64,000 bases of DNA from Polynucleobacter sp. MG-5-Ahmo-C2 (GTDB lineage Bacteria > Pseudomonadota > Gammaproteobacteria > Burkholderiales > Burkholderiaceae): NCBI RefSeq assembly GCF_018687735.1, contig NZ_CP061304.1:186001-250000 (forward strand), given 5' to 3'. Below the pieces are notes generated by a model. That model searched no databases, was not told the origin of the DNA, and was given only the letters and a program-made list of their open reading frames with translations. Position numbers and translations under genes: made by a program. Shown here piece after piece: positions 58,158 through 64,000 of this stretch; within the stretch, counting starts at the first letter, position 1; the number at the start of each line of letters is the position of its first letter.

Positions 58158-59108
58158 ATGAATATCCTCGTATTTGGTAAAGATGGCCAATTAGGAAAAG
58201 CATTTCAAAAACTATTTGACTCAATGCACTCAACAGAAGTGCATATTCAATATGTAGGTCGCGAACAATGTGATTTGAGTAATTCTGCTGTCCTATTGGA
58301 TTTTCTGCGGCAATCTAAACCAGATCTCATCATTAATGCCGCTGCCTATACGGCGGTAGATAAGGCTGAGACAGAAGTAGAAGTGGCCTTTGCTATTAAC
58401 GCTAAAGCGCCCGAACTCATGGCTCTTTATGCGGCGGAGCATGGCGCCACTCTATTGCATTACTCAACAGATTATGTTTTTGATGGCAATAAAGAGGGGT
58501 TTTATGTTGAGGCTGATCCACGCAATCCATTGGGTATTTACGGCAAGACTAAGGCTGCTGGAGAAGAGGCGATAGAAAAAGTATTTTCTATCCCTAACCA
58601 AGGACAGTATGCGATTTTACGTACAAGCTGGGTCTACGGCGATGGCAGCAACTTTATACGAACCATTTTGCGTTTGGCAAAAGAGCGCGAAGAGTTGAAG
58701 GTCATTGCTGATCAATATGGAGTGCCAACCAGCGCAGAATGGTTAGCGCAAGTCAGTTTTAATTTAGCCTTAGATCAGCACTTTAATCTTAGAAAATTTT
58801 CTTCCGGTATTTATCATGCGGTACCTGCTGGTGAAACTACCTGGCATGGTTTAGCGAGACTGGCTGCTCAAGCTGCGATTGATGTAGGTATAGCTCTCAT
58901 GGCAGGGTCTGAGGCGATCAGACCCATACCCGCAGTCGAATATCCACTTCCAGCCCCTAGACCCACAAATTCGCGGATGGATACGGCTAAATTGCGCAAA
59001 GCCATAGAAAGCATCGGCGATATGTCAAAATTGGAGCACTGTAAGCGTCTTTGGGGTGATGAGGTTCAGGCTTATGTTGCTCGGCTCGCCCAAGACGGAC
59101 TCATTTAA
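58158..59108 (+). CDS. rfbD: dTDP-4-dehydrorhamnose reductase
   Basis: Last step of dTDP-L-rhamnose synthesis with NAD(P)H. The 316 residues start with the [15 protein letters not shown] loop; the catalytic YGKTK segment follows [10 protein letters not shown] and NPLGI. The C-terminal part has the [12 protein letters not shown] signature of RfbD. It lies 15 bp after rfbB and 11 bp before rfbA. Confidence 0.97.
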   Translation: MNILVFGKDGQLGKAFQKLFDSMHSTEVHIQYVGREQCDLSNSAVLLDFLRQSKPDLIINAAAYTAVDKAETEVEVAFAINAKAPELMALYAAEHGATLLHYSTDYVFDGNKEGFYVEADPRNPLGIYGKTKAAGEEAIEKVFSIPNQGQYAILRTSWVYGDGSNFIRTILRLAKEREELKVIADQYGVPTSAEWLAQVSFNLALDQHFNLRKFSSGIYHAVPAGETTWHGLARLAAQAAIDVGIALMAGSEAIRPIPAVEYPLPAPRPTNSRMDTAKLRKAIESIGDMSKLEHCKRLWGDEVQAYVARLAQDGLI

Positions 59109-59119
59109 AGGCTAAAGGT

Positions 59120-60049
59120 ATGGCGGTGAATCGTAAAGGTATCATTTTGGCTGGTGGATCTGGAACGCGCTTGTACCCGGTTACACAGGCAGTTTCTAAG
59201 CAGTTAATGCCGGTCTACGATAAGCCAATGGTGTACTACCCATTGAGCACTTTAATGTTGGCTGGTATTCGTGACATCTTATTGATCTCCACTCCGCATG
59301 ACACACCACGCTTTTCTGAACTTCTCGGCGATGGTTCGCAGTGGGGACTTAATATTCAGTATTGCGTGCAGCCATCTCCAGATGGGCTTGCTCAAGCATT
59401 TACTCTTGGCAAAAACTTTGTTGGCAATGATCCAAGTGCTTTAGTTCTTGGAGACAATATATTTTATGGCCATGAATTGGTTGATCAGCTGAATAGTGCA
59501 GACGATAGAGCGGTTGGAGCTACTGTATTTGCATATCACGTGAACGATCCTGAGCGTTATGGTGTTGTGGATTTTGATAAAGACTATAAGGCACTTTCAA
59601 TCGAAGAGAAGCCTGAAAGCCCCAAAAGTAACTATGCCGTAACAGGCCTCTATTTTTATGACAATCAAGTTTGCGATATCGCCGCCTCTATCAAGCCCAG
59701 CGCTCGTGGCGAGTTAGAGATTACTGATATAAATCGTGTGTATCTTGATAACAATGAACTTAGTGTTGAAATTATGGGCCGTGGCTTTGCTTGGTTAGAT
59801 ACTGGTACCCACGACTCCTTGTTAGATGCTGCAGGCTTTATCGCTACCTTACAAAAGCGCCAAGGCTTAATGGTGGCTTGCCCAGAGGAGATAGCCTATC
59901 GTCAGGGTTGGATTAGTGCAGATGCAGTCCAAAAGGTTGCCGCTCAGCTGAGCAAAAATAGCTATGGTCAATACCTTCATAAGATTTTGAAGGAACTCAA
60001 TAGTTCAGCTCAGTCGATTTCATTATCTGCAAAAAAGGTTGGTAAATGA
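59120..60049 (+). CDS. rfbA: Glucose-1-phosphate thymidylyltransferase
   Basis: First step of dTDP-L-rhamnose synthesis, linking dTTP and glucose-1-phosphate. The 309 residues contain [11 protein letters not shown] at 12-22, the [17 protein letters not shown] segment and the metal-binding LGDNIFYG motif. The protein ends in a short tail rather than the long C-terminus of the related GlmU. Its stop overlaps the rfbC start by 4 bp. Confidence 0.97.
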   Translation: MAVNRKGIILAGGSGTRLYPVTQAVSKQLMPVYDKPMVYYPLSTLMLAGIRDILLISTPHDTPRFSELLGDGSQWGLNIQYCVQPSPDGLAQAFTLGKNFVGNDPSALVLGDNIFYGHELVDQLNSADDRAVGATVFAYHVNDPERYGVVDFDKDYKALSIEEKPESPKSNYAVTGLYFYDNQVCDIAASIKPSARGELEITDINRVYLDNNELSVEIMGRGFAWLDTGTHDSLLDAAGFIATLQKRQGLMVACPEEIAYRQGWISADAVQKVAAQLSKNSYGQYLHKILKELNSSAQSISLSAKKVGK

Positions 60050-60612
60050 GCGCGCCCTCTAAGGTGCAGGTTACCCCGACTGCAATTCATGATGTATTAG
60101 TCATTGAGCCAAAAGTATTTGGTGATGAGCGTGGTTGGTTTACGGAGTCCTTTAATGCCATTGATTTTGCAAATGCAACCGGCTTAGACCTTGAGTTTGT
60201 GCAGGACAACCACTCTTTTTCCCGTCAATGGACTTTGCGTGGTCTGCACTATCAGCTAGAACAAACGCAAGGTAAATTAGTTCGCGTCGTTGCTGGTAGC
60301 GTATTTGATGTCGTAGTGGATATCCGCAAGGATTCGCCAAGTTATGGCAAGTGGGTGGGGGTTGAGCTTAGCGCCCAAAACCATAAACAGTTATGGATTC
60401 CTCCAAAATTAGCCCATGGGTTTTTGGTGCTGTCAGAAACTGCCGAGTTTCTCTACAAGACAACTGACTACTATCACCCTCAAAGTGAAGCATGCTTGGC
60501 TTGGAATGATCCAATGATAGATATTCAGTGGCCCTTACCAGCAGGAATGTTGCCGAATATGAATGCCAAGGATGCCGCTGGCTTGCTTTGGGATGCCGCA
60601 CCCAAGTTTTAA
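60046..60612 (+). CDS. rfbC: dTDP-4-dehydrorhamnose 3,5-epimerase
   Basis: Third step of dTDP-L-rhamnose synthesis, a cupin epimerase of 188 residues. The FTESFN segment, RGLHYQ (catalytic His) and [16 protein letters not shown] strands, with [14 protein letters not shown] and the later catalytic Tyr region, match RfbC. Overlap with rfbA indicates translational coupling. The four rfb genes are in the order B-D-A-C. Confidence 0.97.
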   Translation: MSAPSKVQVTPTAIHDVLVIEPKVFGDERGWFTESFNAIDFANATGLDLEFVQDNHSFSRQWTLRGLHYQLEQTQGKLVRVVAGSVFDVVVDIRKDSPSYGKWVGVELSAQNHKQLWIPPKLAHGFLVLSETAEFLYKTTDYYHPQSEACLAWNDPMIDIQWPLPAGMLPNMNAKDAAGLLWDAAPKF

Positions 60613-60618
60613 GCTTCT

Positions 60619-61668
60619 ATGAGCAATCTGGCTGCTAGAAATCCTACCTCCGCCCCAAAAATTTTATTGGTCAAGCTCTCCTCGCTCGGAGATGTGTTGC
60701 ATAACTTGCCGATCGTTTGGGATTTACGTTCGCGTTTTCCAGATGCACAAATTGATTGGGTAGTTGAGGAGGGCTATGTACATCTTCTTGAGCCACTCTT
60801 AAGTAAAGACGGATTTAAGGGAATTGATCACATCATTCCGTTTGGGTTACGTCGCTGGAAAAAGAATCTTTTTAAGCTTGCTACTTGGCAGCAATTTTTT
60901 GCTTTTAAGAAACAATTACAAGAGACTCAATATGACTACCTGATTGAAACTCAAGGCCTCTTAAAGTCGGCATTAGTTTGTGCTCTTGCTAATAAATCAA
61001 ATCATGCGGTGGTGGCTGGGCTTGCTAATGCGACCCAATTTTCTGGATATGAACCGATTGCAAGACTGTTTTACAACCAGTGCGTTCATGTGCCAGTCGA
61101 CTGCCACGCAGTCGATCGTTCTCGCTGGGTGATGTGCTCTGCGCTAGATTGGCCTTTAATAGAGCGCTCAAATACACCTTTGTTCTATTCAGAATCTTTT
61201 TCCCAAGCGCTTGTTAAAAAGAAAATAGCAGACATTAAAAAGCCTTATGTATTGTGTTTTCATTCAACCGCTAGAGAGGCTAAGCGTTGGTCCAATCAAG
61301 GCTGGGTTGCATTGGGGCAAGAGCTCGCAAGTCGCGGCTATCAAGTGGTTTTACCTTGGGGCAATCTTGCTGAGAGGGTCGTTAGCGATGAGATTGCCAG
61401 GCAAGTGCCTGGCTCGCTTGTACCCCCGGCGTTTTCTATTGAAGATGCTTTCTCAGTCATCTCTGGAGCTGCGCTAACTATAGGTGTTGATACTGGCCTC
61501 ACGCATTTAGCTGCCGTATTGGGCAAACCTACCGTCGAAATTTATTGTGATTCTCCTCGCTGGAAGACCGAGGGCTATTGGGCAAAGAATATTTGCAACG
61601 TTGGAGATATTGGTAGTCCGCCAAGCACTCCAGAGGTAATTAACGCCTCTCTGAGTTTGCTGCCTTAA
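60619..61668 (+). CDS. waaC: Lipopolysaccharide heptosyltransferase I
   Basis: GT9 enzyme that adds the first L-glycero-D-manno-heptose to Kdo2-lipid A on the inner face of the inner membrane. The 349 residues start with ILLVKLSSLGDVLHNLP, the WaaC signature, and end with the nucleotide-sugar-binding GVDTGLTHLAAVLGKPTVEIY. It shares strand and 6-bp spacing with rfbC. The sequence fits heptosyltransferase I better than II, by the LSSLGDVLHNLP motif. It is convergent with the TolC-like gene, 1 bp between stops. Confidence 0.9.
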   Translation: MSNLAARNPTSAPKILLVKLSSLGDVLHNLPIVWDLRSRFPDAQIDWVVEEGYVHLLEPLLSKDGFKGIDHIIPFGLRRWKKNLFKLATWQQFFAFKKQLQETQYDYLIETQGLLKSALVCALANKSNHAVVAGLANATQFSGYEPIARLFYNQCVHVPVDCHAVDRSRWVMCSALDWPLIERSNTPLFYSESFSQALVKKKIADIKKPYVLCFHSTAREAKRWSNQGWVALGQELASRGYQVVLPWGNLAERVVSDEIARQVPGSLVPPAFSIEDAFSVISGAALTIGVDTGLTHLAAVLGKPTVEIYCDSPRWKTEGYWAKNICNVGDIGSPPSTPEVINASLSLLP

Positions 61669-61669
61669 A

Positions 61670-63292
61670 TTAGCGAAGTAAGGTATTGATAGAAATTAAA
61701 TCTTCATCTGTCAATGCGGCAGCATGTGCCTTTAATTTGATTGCATTGAGGATAGTGTTATAGCGTGCTTGTTGAAGCTGTGAGCGAGTGGTAATTAAAG
61801 TATCGAGAGCAATTAACACATCAATGTTGATTAAGGTCCCTACTTGAAACCCGAGTTTGCTTGATTCCAGGGCAGAGTTTGATGAGCGTTCAGCAGCTTC
61901 GAAAGCTTTAACGCTTGCCAATCCACCATAAAAACCTGTGAATGCTGTTCTAGTGCTTTGTGCAGCAGTGCGACGTGCGTTGTCATAGTTTGCTTTAGCT
62001 TGATCTACTAATGCAGCATTTTGACGAATCACAGAACTATTAAATCCGCCTGATACCAAGGGGATTGTCATCTGCAGGGCAATCGTATTGTTATAGACGT
62101 TGGTATTCGATGGCGTGTAGCTATTGGGCGTCCCATTGGAAGTGTTATAGCCAGTGGTGCCTACAAAGTTCACTGAAGGATAATTTAGGGCTTGCGCAGA
62201 TCGATAGGTACTTTCAGCAAGACTGACCGAGAGTTGATTCGCTAAGACATTAAAGTTTGCTGCTTCAGCTTGGTTGATCCAATCATCCATTGTTTGCCCT
62301 GGCGGCAGTTGAGGATTCACTGACTCGGCAATTGGGTTACCTTTACTGTCTTTGCTCTTGGAGCGTGGGTCCTTCAAAACTCCATCTATTTTTGCCTCCT
62401 TCACTAAGGGCTTAAGAGGCCCAACGGCATGCCCAACCAATTGTTCCAATACTCCACGCTTAACAATGAGATCAGCTTGTGCTGCAATTTCTTGTGAGTT
62501 GGCTAAATCAAGTGCAGCTTGCGCTGTATTGACATCGACTATGGTGGCAAGACCAGCATCAAATTTAGCTTGAGCAATATCGAGTTGCTGTTTGATCAAA
62601 GCTTTTTTATTGCGAAAGAGTTCAACGTTATCTTGACTGGTGAGCGCATCAAAGTAAGCCTGTGACACGCGAATAATCAGATCTTGTTGCGCCAGATAAA
62701 AACGCATATCTGCAATCTTGGTATTAAGGTCACCTTGTTTGAATGCTTCTAATGCAGCAACGTTGAATACTGGTTGCGTTAAGGTAACGGTATAACTTTT
62801 TTGGTCAAACACCCTTGAATTACCTGGAGCACTGGATACTACGGTGCTATTTGCTCCATGCTGGTAGTAGCGTGTGCCAGTGGGCGTTGCATTTGCCTGG
62901 GGCAATAAGAGGGATAGACCTTGCCAATATAACTCTTTGCTAGCTACATAATTAAAGCGAGCTGCGTTTAATACGGGGTCACTAAAAGCGGCCTCTTGGT
63001 ATAGCTGTATCAAATCAAACAATTGACCTTGAGAATTGCCTGATTTGTTGCCTGTTACATTTGAGGGCGCCGCAGCAGAAGGGAGTGCAGCTTTTGCCGG
63101 CACCACGAACTGCGGGGGCCGCTCCAGACCTATCAGCGTCGAGGCGCTCATAGGGGTTGGTAAGGCCGGCCTCGCCGCATCATTTGGGCTTTGGGCAAAA
63201 GCATTCACTGGTAAGAAATGAAGGCCGAATGCCTGGCTCAGGATTAAACCAATAGTGCTTAACTGGGAGCGACGAAAACGGGCTTGGGTCAT
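61670..63292 (-). CDS. TolC-family outer membrane efflux/secretion channel
   Basis: Outer membrane factor of 540 residues. A signal peptide (about 1-34, cleavage near NAFA) is followed by a Pro/Ala/Ser-rich stretch to about 85, then the two OEP repeats that build the beta-barrel and periplasmic alpha-barrel. Repeated EA/AQ-rich helices with DVNTAQAALDLANSQ and INIDVLIALDTLITTRSQLQQARY are typical. No adaptor or inner membrane transporter is adjacent, so its partner system is elsewhere. It is divergent from uppP (118 bp). Confidence 0.92.
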   Translation of the reverse strand: MTQARFRRSQLSTIGLILSQAFGLHFLPVNAFAQSPNDAARPALPTPMSASTLIGLERPPQFVVPAKAALPSAAAPSNVTGNKSGNSQGQLFDLIQLYQEAAFSDPVLNAARFNYVASKELYWQGLSLLLPQANATPTGTRYYQHGANSTVVSSAPGNSRVFDQKSYTVTLTQPVFNVAALEAFKQGDLNTKIADMRFYLAQQDLIIRVSQAYFDALTSQDNVELFRNKKALIKQQLDIAQAKFDAGLATIVDVNTAQAALDLANSQEIAAQADLIVKRGVLEQLVGHAVGPLKPLVKEAKIDGVLKDPRSKSKDSKGNPIAESVNPQLPPGQTMDDWINQAEAANFNVLANQLSVSLAESTYRSAQALNYPSVNFVGTTGYNTSNGTPNSYTPSNTNVYNNTIALQMTIPLVSGGFNSSVIRQNAALVDQAKANYDNARRTAAQSTRTAFTGFYGGLASVKAFEAAERSSNSALESSKLGFQVGTLINIDVLIALDTLITTRSQLQQARYNTILNAIKLKAHAAALTDEDLISINTLLR

Positions 63293-63410
63293 CTCATTCG
63301 GATACTTTTCAATGTGCCATGAAGTTTAAGGCTAATTCATTCAAAGTGCCTATTTAGCAACTATTTTGCCAAATTCTCTCTGAATTCTCGTAAGCCTATA
63401 AAATTTGCTC

Positions 63411-64000
63411 ATGGATCTAATTTTGTTACTAAAAGCAGTCATTTTGGGAGTGGTAGAGGGCTTCACGGAGTTTTTGCCGATCTCTAGTACTGGGCATCTT
63501 ATTTTGGTCGGTGATTTGCTCGATTTCAATGATGACCGTGGCAAGGCCTTTGAGGTCATTATTCAGTTCGGTGCAATTTTGGCGGTCTGCTGGGAGTTTC
63601 GTGAAAAACTTCTCAAAGTTGCACTCTCAATGACCAGTAGCGCTCACTCTCGCCGCTTTGTTCTAAATTTACTCATCGCATCCATTCCTGCCATGGGCTT
63701 GGCGTTCTTGTTTGGAAAATACATTAAAGCTATTCTCTTTGCGCCTATACCAGTAGCTAGCGCCTTCATTATTGGCGCCTTCGTTATCTTTTGGGCGGAG
63801 CGCCGTCAAGAAAAAATCACCACAGCGAAGCGTCAAATTCAATCAGTAGATGATCTGTCTCCCTTAGACGCGCTCAAGGTTGGATTGGCTCAATGTGCTG
63901 CTTTAATACCGGGGACCTCGCGTTCTGGAGCAACGATTATTGGCGGCATGTTGTTTGGTTTGCCACGTGCTGTAGCAACAGAATTTTCTTTTTTCTTGGC
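63411..64000 (+). CDS. uppP: Undecaprenyl-diphosphatase UppP/BacA (3' part off window)
   Basis: Integral membrane phosphatase that recycles undecaprenyl pyrophosphate for peptidoglycan and O-antigen synthesis. About 196 residues are visible; the family has about 270. The first active-site motif [18 protein letters not shown] is near residues 14-31, and the second, [13 protein letters not shown], lies near the end of the visible part. The start is ATG at 63411. It runs off the right edge without a stop. The nearby polysaccharide locus uses the same lipid carrier. Confidence 0.96.
   Translation, partial: MDLILLLKAVILGVVEGFTEFLPISSTGHLILVGDLLDFNDDRGKAFEVIIQFGAILAVCWEFREKLLKVALSMTSSAHSRRFVLNLLIASIPAMGLAFLFGKYIKAILFAPIPVASAFIIGAFVIFWAERRQEKITTAKRQIQSVDDLSPLDALKVGLAQCAALIPGTSRSGATIIGGMLFGLPRAVATEFSFFL

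Overview
The window reads as an ordinary chromosomal segment of a small-genome betaproteobacterium (Burkholderiaceae). Polynucleobacter is the best guess. Reasons: dense, mostly housekeeping gene content of moderate GC; betaproteobacterial neighbourhoods (fur/bamE/dapB, aroQ-accB-accC-prmA, tkt-gapA, algH-ruvX-pyrR-pyrB, RNB nuclease-TonB-like-aroE-mtgA); a lysine/alanine-rich histone H1-like protein; and an mpl peptidoglycan recycling ligase. The genus is inferred from gene content and recalled protein style, not from a search. No rRNA, tRNA, CRISPR array, insertion sequence or prophage was seen.

Layout. 0-5.4 kb: rppH (runs off the left edge), proS, ffh, a CcsA-like membrane protein, and an AmpD amidase fused to a membrane/zinc-finger N-terminus. 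5.4-10.6 kb: the class Ia ribonucleotide reductase operon nrdAB behind two NrdR-box-like sites, then the histone H1-like gene. 10.6-16.3 kb, minus strand: PfkB-family kinase, prmA fused to a DUF3426-like domain, accC, accB, aroQ and a TlpA-like thioredoxin. 16.3-23.1 kb, plus strand: mpl, fabG-like reductase, RNase II-family nuclease, TonB-like protein, aroE, mtgA. 23.1-30.2 kb: pyrF, corA, a coupled minus-strand thiL-pgpA-pncC unit, maeB and a barstar-like gene. 30.2-36.3 kb: rsmE, tkt-gapA, fur, bamE, dapB. 36.3-45.4 kb: leuS-lptE-holA-proA-hemJ-like-RlmL-like, then rubredoxin and hemL. 45.4-51.2 kb: apaH, phrB, a YdcF-like protein, algH-ruvX-pyrR-pyrB. 51.2-61.7 kb: a cell-surface polysaccharide locus of six glycosyltransferases (including GT25-like and GT10-like enzymes), the dTDP-L-rhamnose genes rfbBDAC and heptosyltransferase waaC. 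61.7-64 kb: a TolC-family protein and uppP (runs off the right edge).

Functional themes are translation and secretion, DNA precursor supply, fatty-acid initiation, envelope building (mpl, ampD, mtgA, uppP, lptE, bamE, waaC, rfb genes), central carbon flux (maeB, tkt, gapA) and pyrimidine synthesis (pyrF, pyrR, pyrB).

The most unusual signal is at the end of the histone H1-like gene (10188-10570). The frame stops directly after a nine-A run containing an A-AAA-AAG heptamer. A predicted 8-bp stem begins six bases later. The -1 frame then continues for 38 codons of the same Lys/Ala-rich style plus a Trp-Pro-Phe-Pro tail. This fits programmed -1 frameshifting, transcript slippage, or a homopolymer indel. 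Other notable items are the AmpD and PrmA fusions, a GapA that has lost the usual cofactor-binding Asp, an orphan barstar-like gene behind palindromes, and several very short divergent intergenic gaps with starts lacking ribosome binding sites.
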